From Flavobacterium fryxellicola (GTDB taxonomy: Bacteria; Bacteroidota; Bacteroidia; Flavobacteriales; Flavobacteriaceae), in the NCBI RefSeq assembly GCF_900143245.1, contig NZ_FRDK01000011.1:1-64000 (forward strand): a stretch of 64,000 bases of DNA, given 5' to 3'. Shown here one piece after another: positions 55,347 to 63,229 of the stretch. Positions within the stretch are counted from its first letter, which is position 1; each line of letters begins with the position of its first letter. The translations under genes and the position numbers were made by a program. Under the pieces are notes generated by a model. It made no database searches. It was given only the letters and a program-made list of their open reading frames with translations, and was not told the origin of the DNA.

Positions 55347-55844
55347 ATGGATCCAGATAAACTAAAAATACTAAAAGAGCTTGCCCTTATGGGTGATGTT
55401 ACTTATGTCACTCATAATAAAAAATATCTAATAACTGTTGAAGAGCCACGACAGTTAAATACACAAGCCGATGCAATTCTGTATTTTTTACAAAACTTAG
55501 ATATCGACATGTTAAATTCTATTTTAGAAGATAACCGTACTTATCAGAACTTTGATAAGAAAAAATTCATAAGCAAACTAGATGATGCAATGGATGAATT
55601 TCTAAAATATGGAGATACTTTTTTGCATATGCATAGCGGCTACTGTAATTCTGAAAAATGTAATTTTAAGTGCAAGGGTTATACCTTTATTGGAAATAAA
55701 TCCAATAATTATTTTGATTTAATTTTTGATATCAAAGAAGGAATTGTAAATGATATTTATGAATGTACAAAGTTCAAATGTAACGAAAAAGGCCTAAATA
55801 AAAATATTCAAATAGAAATAGATAAATCGAATATGCCATTTTAA
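55347..55844 (+). CDS. Hypothetical 165-aa protein with Cys cluster
   Basis: Soluble; the C-terminal half has a zinc-binding-like set (HMHSGYCNSEKCNFKCKGY, then CTKFKCNEKG). No family recognised. It lies 77 bases after the second AAA pair in the same direction and might be a third component of it or an independent cargo gene. Confidence 0.55.
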   Translation: MDPDKLKILKELALMGDVTYVTHNKKYLITVEEPRQLNTQADAILYFLQNLDIDMLNSILEDNRTYQNFDKKKFISKLDDAMDEFLKYGDTFLHMHSGYCNSEKCNFKCKGYTFIGNKSNNYFDLIFDIKEGIVNDIYECTKFKCNEKGLNKNIQIEIDKSNMPF

Positions 55845-55961
55845 ATTTAATCAAATCATGAACAAATTCGCAGCCATAATATGAATTCTGATAGTACAAC
55901 AATATAACTGAATAATGGTAGATATAATGTAATTAGATTCAACATTGACATTTAAGATTTT

Positions 55962-56513
55962 ATGATAATATTTCTGCTATATATAACTCTAGGTTTAATC
56001 CTTAATTTTAATGGCCCTCTTGCCATATATTTAAAAAAAGAAGATAAATACGCTTTAAAACAGAATGAGAATAAAAATTGGTTTTATAGATATTTACTAA
56101 TCATTGTTGTTAGATTGCTGATGACCATAATTTATCCGTTGTTTTTTTTTAATGTATATATTTTAAATAACAAACCGATAGAACCAATCTCATTCTTAGA
56201 TAAGTTTGATAGAAGTGTAGTTATTAGGTTTAGAGAAATCGGGAAGTATAATAATATAGCACCAACAGAAAAAAGTAGTGATAAAATGATTATTGAAATT
56301 TACACTTTAATTTGTACATCTTTCCGAAAAGCTAGTTTAGTAAGAAAAGAACACATACCCGCAAATTCACTAAACGTAATTGCTCTTAAATTCATGAAAC
56401 TATATGAAGATCTGGGAGAAGAGTTTATGAATGAACATCTAGAATATGAATTAAATAATTATAAAATTCAAGGATTGAGACCAGAATATAAATATGATAT
56501 TTCATTATTTTAG
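55962..56513 (+). CDS. Hypothetical membrane protein
   Basis: 183 residues. Two hydrophobic segments (IIFLLYITLGLILNFNGP and LLIIVVRLLMTIIYPLFFF) precede a ~115-residue cytoplasmic helical tail. No family recognised. The following gap 56514-56867 has no gene. Confidence 0.5.
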   Translation: MIIFLLYITLGLILNFNGPLAIYLKKEDKYALKQNENKNWFYRYLLIIVVRLLMTIIYPLFFFNVYILNNKPIEPISFLDKFDRSVVIRFREIGKYNNIAPTEKSSDKMIIEIYTLICTSFRKASLVRKEHIPANSLNVIALKFMKLYEDLGEEFMNEHLEYELNNYKIQGLRPEYKYDISLF

Positions 56514-56867
56514 AACTAAAATTATTATTATCTCACTCAGCTGATACAAATCCTCGTTTATTCCAAGTATTCCTAACTCATGACTGCCGTTTGCTTCATT
56601 TCGCTAATTTCATTTTAATTAGAAAAAATCCTATTAATATTATTTTACGATCCGCTATGATTTTGAGTGCGAAGATTCCCATCTCAATAACAAAATGCAA
56701 TAATTCTCGACATCGATTTGAAAGAGATAATTACAGATACATTCGCATATTAAAATTAGTATAATAAACGCGATCTTAGTAGTTTATAATTGTTTGAATA
56801 CGTGAATTAACACCAGTTTGAGCATTTATTAACGGATGGTATTAAAAAAAATGACTAATTTTGTATT

Positions 56868-57152
56868 GTGAAACAATCAATTAACATAGCGACAATTTTT
56901 CCAAAACACTTATTTTGGGATATGGATCATAGTAAACTTAATCTCTCCAGAGATAAAGATATTATAATTCCAAGAGCTTTGTTTGCCACAAACCAAGAAA
57001 CTTTTGCAACAGATATTGTTAAACTAGAACAGTATTATTCCAAAACACCAATCCTTAAGTACCTTAAAACCACAAAGGAGCGTATTAGTAACGAAGTTTG
57101 CGCAATGGTCGCAAAAAGATACAATGTACCCACTTTTGCACGTTTCAAATAG
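56868..57152 (+). CDS. DUF6922-like protein, orphan antitoxin-type gene
   Basis: 94 residues from a GTG start; TAATTTTG (56856-56863) just upstream fits a TAnnTTTG promoter and implies a nearly leaderless transcript. The text FPKHLFWDMDHSKLNLSRDK, IPRALFATNQETFATDI and ISNEVCAMVAKRYNVP matches the small DUF6922 proteins of Flavobacteriia, which usually precede a nucleotidyltransferase toxin such as AbiEii. No such partner follows, so the gene is orphaned or part of a broken pair. Confidence 0.65.
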   Translation: MKQSINIATIFPKHLFWDMDHSKLNLSRDKDIIIPRALFATNQETFATDIVKLEQYYSKTPILKYLKTTKERISNEVCAMVAKRYNVPTFARFK

Positions 57153-57334
57153 GTAAAGATTTCCCTGCCCCAACAGGTATCAGAATAAAGTAATCCCTCA
57201 AACACTTTTTCGAATAGTTCCAAAAAAAAGTAGCAAGTCAAAACAATAATCCCTTTAAATATCACGGGCAGTCATTTAGTTTCGCAACTAATTTAGAATT
57301 CATTTGTTACAAATTTAAAAAACAACAGCCATTT

Positions 57335-57527
57335 TTTACTGGAAATTTTTTGCGAAAAATAAAGCTTTACTGGAAAATAACACTTCATTTTCTGGTAAAA
57401 GTCGCTTTTAGTGGAAATTAAAATCAGCTAACAAATAGTTTATAATGGAAAATTTTTGCGTTAAATTGCTTTTTAGTGGAAAATAACAACTAATTTTGAC
57501 TCTCAAAAGCAATTATAATGGAAAATA
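57335..57527 (+). promoter_or_regulatory. Seven-site operator-like array before the Fic gene
   Basis: Seven units of TTTAnTGGAAAATAA start near 57335, 57366, 57388, 57406, 57439, 57471 and 57512; the last one includes the Fic start codon itself. Spacings vary from 18 to 41 bases, so it is not a tandem duplication but a set of binding sites. The AbiEi-like N-terminal domain of the Fic protein is the obvious candidate ligand. Confidence 0.65.
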
Positions 57528-59005
57528 ACATCCCAATCCACCTTCAAGAGATAATTTTTGCAACAAGCGATATCGCTTTAAACAGACAATTAAGTCAACT
57601 GGAAGCAGAAGGCCAAATAAAAAAAATTGCACCTCGTATTTATACCTCAAATTTTGACGAATCGGAGGAAATAATTATTAGAAGAAACATCTTTACCATT
57701 TTAGGAAAACTATATCCAGGAGCAGTATTAAGCCATCGTTCAGCTTTAGAATTCAAACCGACAACAGCAAATCAAATTTTTGTAACCTATACGTACACCA
57801 AGAAAATTGAGTTGCCAGGTATAACCATTCGTTTTATGGAAGGATTGCCGGCGATAGAAGGAGACAATCCATTTTCGGGAGAATTATTTGTATCACAACA
57901 AGAAAGAGCATTGTTGGAAAATCTACAGTCCTCACGTCAAGTGGGACCAACTTCCAAAACCATTACCTTACCCGAAATTGAAACAAAATTAGAACAAATT
58001 GTTCAAGTAAAAGGCGAAGAAGGACTAAACCAATTACGAGACAAAGCTAGAGAAATAGCGGATAAGTTAAAAATGCAATCCGAGTTTGAGAAACTAAACA
58101 AATTGGTAAGTGCCTTGCTAACAACAAAACCATCCAAAATACTCACATCACCTTTAGCAGTAGCCAGAGCTTTAGGAAATCCGTATGACAAACACCGCTT
58201 GGAATTATTCGAAAAGTTATTTGTAGAACTACAACAGCAACCTTACAAAGAAAGACAAGACATAAATGCAGCAGTAAATTCTTTTAGAAATTTTGCTTTC
58301 TTCGAAGCCTATTTTTCCAATTATATTGAAGGAACTATTTTCGAAATCGAAGAAGCTAAAAGTATTATTCAGACCGAAACTCCAATTCCAAACCGTGACG
58401 AAGATTCACACGACATTTTAGGAACATACAAATTAGTAAGTAATCTAAAGGAAATGAGTACAACACCTTCAAATCCTGATGAATTACTAAACATATTGCA
58501 ATACAGACATCAAATACTTTTAGGAGCCAGAACCTCTAAAAAACCAGGTCAATTCAAAGAAAAAAACAATCGAGCAGGAGAAACACATTTTGTTGACCAC
58601 ACTTTAGTAAGAGGTACTTTGATAAAAGGATTTGATTACTACCAAGCACTACAAGAACCATTCGCCAAAGCAGCTTACATTATGTTCATGATAAGCGAAA
58701 TACATCCATTCTTAGACGGAAATGGTAGAATTGCAAGAGTAATGATGAATGCCGAATTAGTAAAAGTAAACCAAACACGAATCATAATTCCAACAGTATA
58801 TCGTGATGATTATTTAGGAGCATTAAGAAGACTAACAAGAAACGATGATCCAACAGCGTATATCAGAATGTTACAAAGAGCACAAGAATTTAGTGCAACA
58901 TTAATAGCAAACAATATTGATGAATTGGAAAGTCACCTAACGCTAAGTAATGCCTTCAAAGAACATGACGAAGCAAAATTGAAAATAATAGACCCTATCT
59001 CGTAA
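57518..59005 (+). CDS. Fic-domain AMPylase fused to an AbiEi-like DNA-binding domain
   Basis: 495 residues. Residues 1-150 resemble the AbiEi antitoxin: winged helix (ALNRQLSQLEAEGQIKKIAP) and PGAVLSHRSALEFKP. Residues ~180-495 form a Fic enzyme: inhibitory helix SNYIEGT (~267-273, pattern S/T-xxx-E-G) and catalytic HPFLDGNGRIAR (~396-407). Fic proteins transfer AMP or related groups to target proteins and are held off by the inhibitory helix. The fusion with a DNA-binding domain and the seven upstream repeats suggests autoregulation, that is, toxin and repressor in one polypeptide. Confidence 0.85.
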   Translation: MENNIPIHLQEIIFATSDIALNRQLSQLEAEGQIKKIAPRIYTSNFDESEEIIIRRNIFTILGKLYPGAVLSHRSALEFKPTTANQIFVTYTYTKKIELPGITIRFMEGLPAIEGDNPFSGELFVSQQERALLENLQSSRQVGPTSKTITLPEIETKLEQIVQVKGEEGLNQLRDKAREIADKLKMQSEFEKLNKLVSALLTTKPSKILTSPLAVARALGNPYDKHRLELFEKLFVELQQQPYKERQDINAAVNSFRNFAFFEAYFSNYIEGTIFEIEEAKSIIQTETPIPNRDEDSHDILGTYKLVSNLKEMSTTPSNPDELLNILQYRHQILLGARTSKKPGQFKEKNNRAGETHFVDHTLVRGTLIKGFDYYQALQEPFAKAAYIMFMISEIHPFLDGNGRIARVMMNAELVKVNQTRIIIPTVYRDDYLGALRRLTRNDDPTAYIRMLQRAQEFSATLIANNIDELESHLTLSNAFKEHDEAKLKIIDPIS

Positions 59006-59199
59006 CAATCTGATTTTAAGAATAAGTTATTTCCACAAGAATATTTCCGTTCCTAACATCACGGGCAATCAAGCGGTCTCCCTACGGTCGTTCCCTTTGT
59101 TCCGTTCGGCAGTTCCAGTCGGTCTACCCTCTATTTTTATAACCTCTTTTAAGCTACTATCAGCATTTTATTTCCATAAGAAACAATTTAGGTTTCCCT

Positions 59200-59262
59200 C
59201 CATTCCACAGCCACTTCACGGCTCTAAAAAAACAGCAGCTTGAAAATAAGGAGCTGTTTTTT
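59200..59262 (+). terminator. Terminator-like hairpin downstream of Fic
   Basis: CAGC at 59232 and GCTG at 59250, extended by A/T pairs, form a stem followed by seven T (AGGAGCTGTTTTTTTG). It may end Fic transcription. Confidence 0.5.
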
Positions 59263-59821
59263 TGCGCCGTTTCGTTCCTCATCTTCACACGGTCACTCCC
59301 TGCGTTCGGTCGGGCTACCATAACCGCAATATCGCTTCATTACGTTACGCCGCCACACTTTTACTTTTAGTTACCTGCAATTTGCTTTTATAGCAGTTTT
59401 GTTTTGTCACCCTGAGCGCAGTCGTAAGGCGCTCCACTACATTCCAGCCATATTCCAGTTATAGCCCTCCATTGTTTCAGCGGTTGCTCCTTCGCACAGC
59501 TATCGGGGTTGGCTCCGTTCCGTGAAAAACGGCACTTTGCCCTAAATCAAGGTTTCCCGCCAACAAAAGGCGGGAGTATTTTATTTTTTCCCCGCCGTTT
59601 CACGCTCATACCCGCTTCATTTCACTACGTTCCTGCGCTCAATTCTCGCGTTTATGGTAGCTGTTCGATTGCCGCAACCCCGCCACTGCGCTCCTCGATA
59701 ATAATAATTTCCGCTGTCGCTACTATCATTATTCTCTGCGGTGCTTGGGGGTGTTGGATTGCTGTTTTCAGTAGAACGATCCAGAGAGTAGTGTCCTAAC
59801 GTAAACGAATAGTGCTACCAA

Positions 59822-60055
59822 GAAAAAAATAAAAAAAAGAAAGTAAAGGTAAGCTCCGGTTTCAAAAAGTCAAGTTCAAGCCCTACGGGTTTTTGAAAAA
59901 ATCTCCACCCTTACAGTTTCAATTCCCATTTTGTTATAGCGATGCGGATTCATTTTACCAGCAGTCTGAGGTAGTATTTTTTCAAAAAAACTGGACTTCT
60001 TTTGAAACCTGCACTTCTCAGGCGACTTTCTTTTTTTTCTTTTTCTTTTAAAAAT
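59822..60055. repeat. Large imperfect inverted repeat
   Basis: The left arm (from AAAGAAAGT at about 59836, including GGTTTCAAAA and GGTTTTTGAAAAAAT) mirrors the right arm (ACTTTCTTT, TTTTGAAACC and ATTTTTTCAAAAAAAC). Arms are ~70-75 bp and the loop about 70 bp. No gene lies inside. A cruciform or transposon-end function is possible. Confidence 0.6.
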
Positions 60056-60102
60056 ATTTAGGTGCCGAGCGCAGCGAGGTACCTAATCTAAATTCAGAAA
60101 GT

Positions 60103-60528
60103 ATGCCAAATTTTATCGTCAAAACACATCAGAAAGACACCTCATACACAGGAGAGAAAATCTTTATTCTTAATAAAGGACTTAACAGCGGCAAACCACA
60201 AAAGGAACCATTTACCAATAGTTTCGTTATAATTTTTGCCAATAAAGAGGATACAGAAACAGTCTATTGGCTTGCGTATAGCTTATGGAAAGCCAATTTC
60301 TGGCGCCAGTCCCTGCATGGCTCTGTAATTCCTTTTTTGCGAATTGACGATTTCAGAAAAGATTTTTCACGCAAAGTAACTGAAATGCTGCACGATTTCG
60401 AACAACATAAAAAAGAAGTTATAGCATTAAAGTTGTTGGAACAACAAGAAAATCATTTTAATCAAAATATAAATCTTATCAAAGAAATGCGCAACATCAT
60501 TTTAAACCGTTACTGCAAGAAAATTTGA
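60103..60528 (+). CDS. DUF6943-like hypothetical protein
   Basis: 141 residues. GLNSGKPQKEPFTNSFVIIF, TVYWLAYSLWKANFWRQSLH and SVIPFLRIDDFRK match a small family I know as DUF6943 from Flavobacteriia and Bacteroides mobile regions. Soluble, function unknown. The next small gene follows 24 bases later. Confidence 0.65.
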   Translation: MPNFIVKTHQKDTSYTGEKIFILNKGLNSGKPQKEPFTNSFVIIFANKEDTETVYWLAYSLWKANFWRQSLHGSVIPFLRIDDFRKDFSRKVTEMLHDFEQHKKEVIALKLLEQQENHFNQNINLIKEMRNIILNRYCKKI

Positions 60529-60552
60529 TTTATTAATTTAACAAGGGAGTTT

Positions 60553-60732
60553 ATGAAACTATTTATTTTATACCAAACTGACATATGGAAAAACAAGGCA
60601 TCAAGAGTTTGCTTTGGAATATTTGACAGCAGAAAGAAGGCGGTAGATAGCGCAAAATATAACGGTCTATATGGTTCTTGTGCTGAAGTGGTAATCGAAG
60701 AGGTTACTTTGAATCTATTGGAAGAAAATTGA
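60553..60732 (+). CDS. Small 59-aa protein, DUF7336-like
   Basis: ATG at 60553 after GGAGTTT, one of the few recognisable ribosome-binding sites here. The peptide begins MKLFILYQTDIWKNKASRV and has FDSRKKAVDSAKYNG, similar to tiny DUF7336-type proteins that begin KVYLLYxxD. Downstream an inverted repeat AATGCAATTC/GAATTGCATT (60772-60807) with T-run may terminate it. Confidence 0.55.
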   Translation: MKLFILYQTDIWKNKASRVCFGIFDSRKKAVDSAKYNGLYGSCAEVVIEEVTLNLLEEN

Positions 60733-60734
60733 AA

Positions 60735-60767
60735 CAAAAAAAGTCCAAACCTTACGGAATGGACTTT
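60735..60767 (-). terminator. Terminator of the minus-strand operon
   Basis: On the minus strand AAAGTCCA pairs with TGGACTTT, followed by seven T. It ends the 62367-60806 operon; on the + strand the same hairpin lacks a T-tract. Confidence 0.7.
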
Positions 60768-60805
60768 CTAAAATGCAATTCACGGTCACCACAACTTGAA
60801 TTGCA

Positions 60806-60982
60806 TTACTTTTTGTGCTTTCGAATCAAAAATTTAAGTATAATCGAAATTGTAAAACTGACCGCTGCGCCAATGGAGGCCAAAACAATAGTTTTTACAA
60901 CATCTTCCGAATTCAAATTCGGGATTATGCTCAAAAAAGTACCGCCAGCGGTACCAACTAAAGCTGAATTACTGGATTGCAT
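60806..60982 (-). CDS. 58-aa holin-like membrane protein
   Basis: Minus-strand frame MQSSNSALVGTAGGTFLSII, then SEDVVKTIVLASIGAAVSFT and a membrane segment ending in LKFLIRKHKK. It has one or two membrane segments and a basic tail, the pattern of small holins. The start overlaps the end of the 71-aa gene by 14 bases. Last gene of a four-gene operon. Confidence 0.6.
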   Translation of the reverse strand: MQSSNSALVGTAGGTFLSIIPNLNSEDVVKTIVLASIGAAVSFTISIILKFLIRKHKK

Positions 60983-61184
60983 CTTTAGTTGAAGTCAATT
61001 GACTAACAGCAGAAATAACACCGCCCGCGATTGCTATGTATCCGCCAATTGAAACTAGGACAACGGGCAGCGCCACCGGGGCTGTTAAGACAGTTCCACC
61101 AATTGCAGCTAATGCAAGACCAATATTTCGAAGCACTTTAAAAAATTTCGGCGTTGGAGCTTTCGCTCTCTTGATTAAATTCAT
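60969..61184 (-). CDS. 71-aa glycine-rich membrane protein
   Basis: Basic start (MNLIKRAKAPTPKFFKVLRN) then one or two hydrophobic, Gly/Ala/Val-rich segments (IGLALAAIGGTVLTAPVALP, VVLVSIGGYIAIAGGVISAV). Small membrane protein of the kind seen next to DUF5675 genes in Flavobacteriia. Role unknown; holin or antiholin is one possibility. Confidence 0.65.
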   Translation of the reverse strand: MNLIKRAKAPTPKFFKVLRNIGLALAAIGGTVLTAPVALPVVLVSIGGYIAIAGGVISAVSQLTSTKDAIQ

Positions 61185-61205
61185 AATTTATTTTTTTATC
61201 ATTCC

Positions 61206-61610
61206 TTATTGGAAATCTGATTTAACAATTAAACGAACCTCTTCTTCTCGATCTAAAGCTTTATAAGCCATATCTTTTAATTTATAAAATGCCTTTCGTG
61301 ACATAAGACCTAAACCTGGACCAGAAAATTGAGTTACCGGAGCAATACAGCCATTTAATTCTGCAAGCGCATTGTTGGCTGGATGAATCAAAATAAATTT
61401 TCTGTTTTCAACATTCATAACCTCCAAATGCCATTTGAATTTGTTGCTGTAACGCTTTCTTATAAAATATTTCCCCTCCGGAATGCATGAAACCTTCGTT
61501 TCGTTTTTCTTCCATGGCAATTCAATAGCGTTACATATTAATTTGCCCTCGTATTCGAGTTTACTATTTGTTCCATCAGGGAAATAAGTTCTTTTCAATA
61601 TTAAAACCAT
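61206..61610 (-). CDS. DUF5675-family protein
   Basis: 134 residues. RTYFPDGTNSKLEYEGKLIC, AIELPWKKNETKVSCIPEGK and FILIHPANNALAELNGCIAP are the family text; the conserved His and Cys pair recalls L,D-transpeptidase-like cell-wall enzymes. The family occurs in prophages and phage-derived loci, so cell-wall processing is plausible but unproven. Confidence 0.75.
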   Translation of the reverse strand: MVLILKRTYFPDGTNSKLEYEGKLICNAIELPWKKNETKVSCIPEGKYFIRKRYSNKFKWHLEVMNVENRKFILIHPANNALAELNGCIAPVTQFSGPGLGLMSRKAFYKLKDMAYKALDREEEVRLIVKSDFQ

Positions 61611-61611
61611 C

Positions 61612-62367
61612 TTACAATCCGCTTACTGCAGCCAGTGCTAATGGGTTATAAGCTCCGTTTTTCAAAGGATACATCTGGCCATTTACACTTTGATAAAACT
61701 CAACTCCTAAAGCTAAAAACAATGGTTTAATACTATTTGGCGTTACCGTATTGGTCTGAGTAATCACTGCAGTTGCAGTCGTATCCCATGGTAGAATAGC
61801 TGTTTCTGAATGGGTTTCAACAAATGTTTCAGCTTCAAAATCAATTTCAGCACCAGCTGAAATAATTTTAAAGTGAGTAGTCCCACTTGGCGCTGCAATC
61901 ATATTTGCAGGAATAAAAGAAGCGATATCTACAGCGATGTCACCGGACACCCTATCAATAGTCCCTGCAAAGGGAGCAAACAAACTAGTGCCCAATTTTC
62001 CTCGGATATTAAACTCAAAGCCTACTAACAATTCCGCTTCGCCGTCAATCACATTGCGTAATCCACGCACGCTAACTGTGTCTGCTTGGATAACTTTTAT
62101 CATTGCTTGAGTCAAGCGGCTTACCATTCTACCGTCGGCAGAATTGATCAAAACAGCTCTCAAAGCCGTTCTCAAAATCTTCCCTGCTTTCCCTGCTCTT
62201 CCAAATTCAGAACCATTCTCACGCGTTCTTTGAAACGCAGGATCATTTTTGATTCTGCTGGCATCAATGCCTCCTTTTTCACGTGCCAAATGTCCATCTT
62301 GGGTTTTGTAAAAAGTAATATCACCGATAGTACCTTTCAATTTAATTATGCCTTTCTGTCTTGCCAT
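61612..62367 (-). CDS. MARQKG-type beta-rich protein, DUF6266-like
   Basis: 251 residues, starts MARQKGIIKLKGTIGDITFY, GHLAREKGGI, then FQRTRENGSEFGRAGKAGKI; the rest is Ser/Thr/Ala-rich beta strands. It has no signal peptide. Bacteroidota genomes carry many such proteins next to DUF5675 genes and small membrane proteins. The composition is like a structural or surface subunit. It opens the minus-strand operon that ends with two holin-like proteins. Function is not known to me. Confidence 0.65.
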   Translation of the reverse strand: MARQKGIIKLKGTIGDITFYKTQDGHLAREKGGIDASRIKNDPAFQRTRENGSEFGRAGKAGKILRTALRAVLINSADGRMVSRLTQAMIKVIQADTVSVRGLRNVIDGEAELLVGFEFNIRGKLGTSLFAPFAGTIDRVSGDIAVDIASFIPANMIAAPSGTTHFKIISAGAEIDFEAETFVETHSETAILPWDTTATAVITQTNTVTPNSIKPLFLALGVEFYQSVNGQMYPLKNGAYNPLALAAVSGL

Positions 62368-62577
62368 AATTTCTAAAATTTAAGTTTGAAATAATTTAAA
62401 ATCTCCCTCAATCATAATCCAGTTGCAACATTTTTAGATTGATTTCAAAACAAATTTTAGACAATTTAACCGCATAAAAAAGCCATGACCATTCCATATG
62501 GCACTTTTGGGCATAAATGGCATAAATCAACTTAAATGACAGCGAATTTCCAAATTAATCACCATATACGAGTATAC

Positions 62578-62669
62578 GTAAAAGCATATAAAATTAATTT
62601 TTACAGTAAGACTATATGCTTTTACATATAATTTACTATATTTGATTTAATTCGTTGTAAATGCATATA
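62578..62669 (+). promoter_or_regulatory. Operator sites of the hip operon
   Basis: GTAAAAGCATATA (62578-62590) and TATATGCTTTTAC (62613-62625) are exact inverse complements; a third half-site GTAAATGCATATA (62657-62669) overlaps the first ATG of hipB. This arrangement fits repression by the HipB-type protein. The remainder of the 62368-62660 gap shows nothing else. Confidence 0.7.
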
Positions 62670-62672
62670 ATC

Positions 62673-62897
62673 ATGATAACACTAGCTGACTTTGTAAAAG
62701 AAAAAAGAAATGAAGTAAACCTCACACAGGAAGCATTTGCGGACCGTGCTGGAGTGGCACTCACCGTTATTCGAAAAATAGAGCAAGGCAAAGAAAATCT
62801 AAATTTGGAGAAGGTAAACCAAGTTCTCAGAATGTTCGGGCATACCCTCGCACCAGTAAACGCAAGAGAATTATCCAAAAATGATAAGAAAGAATAA
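62673..62897 (+). CDS. HipB-like XRE repressor/antitoxin
   Basis: About 74 residues from ATG 62673 (MITLADFVKEKRNEVNLTQE); the ATG at 62661 lies in an operator half-site. One XRE domain (AFADRAGVALTVIRKIEQGK, LNLEKVNQVLRMFGH). It shares TAATG with the next gene. It probably represses the operon and neutralises the kinase. Confidence 0.85.
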   Translation: MITLADFVKEKRNEVNLTQEAFADRAGVALTVIRKIEQGKENLNLEKVNQVLRMFGHTLAPVNARELSKNDKKE

Positions 62898-63229
62898 TGA
62901 GAAAGGCAGCAATATATTATAAAGACCTATTGGCAGGAATACTCACGGAAACAGATGAGGGAGAATATCTCTTTCAGTATAAAGAAAAATATATAAAAGA
63001 GTACCCCAAACAGTTCATCACCTTTACAATGCCCGTAAGCGCCAAAACATATACCAATCAACGATTATTCCCATTTTTTGAAGGATTAATTCCTGAAGGC
63101 TGGCTACTGGATATCGCATCCAAAAACTGGAAAATTAATCCAAACGACCGAATGGGATTGCTACTGGCATGCTGCCAAAATTGTATCGGAGCAGTTAGTG
63201 TCCAACCAATACCTAACGAAAATGAGTAA
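62897..63229 (+). CDS. HipA N-terminal subdomain protein, HipS-like
   Basis: 110 residues. IYYKDLLAGILTETDEGEYL, FTMPVSAKTYTNQRLFPFFE and LIPEGWLLDIASKNWKINPN are the N-terminal subdomain of HipA, here a separate protein. In HipBST of E. coli O127 the small HipS protein inhibits the HipT kinase; this gene has the same size and place. It overlaps the kinase gene by 8 bases. Confidence 0.8.
   Translation: MRKAAIYYKDLLAGILTETDEGEYLFQYKEKYIKEYPKQFITFTMPVSAKTYTNQRLFPFFEGLIPEGWLLDIASKNWKINPNDRMGLLLACCQNCIGAVSVQPIPNENE

Larger units (their letters stand above)
59006..60102. other. 1.1-kb gene-free tract, partly GC-rich
   Basis: No credible gene; the open frames, such as the one at 59509-59799, have no protein-like composition. 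Bases 59040-59110 and 59270-59800 are clearly richer in GC than the surroundings, with repeated motifs like GTTCGGTCGGGCTAC. The tract ends in a large inverted repeat (59822-60055). It looks like foreign non-coding DNA, possibly a replication or transfer origin of an element. Confidence 0.45.

Noticed and set aside
59509..59799. 96-aa + strand frame
   Set aside because: Located in the GC-rich non-coding tract; open mainly through composition, and no domain is visible.
61036..62376. Short + strand frames opposite the 60.8-62.4 kb operon
   Set aside because: They are antisense shadows of the minus-strand genes.
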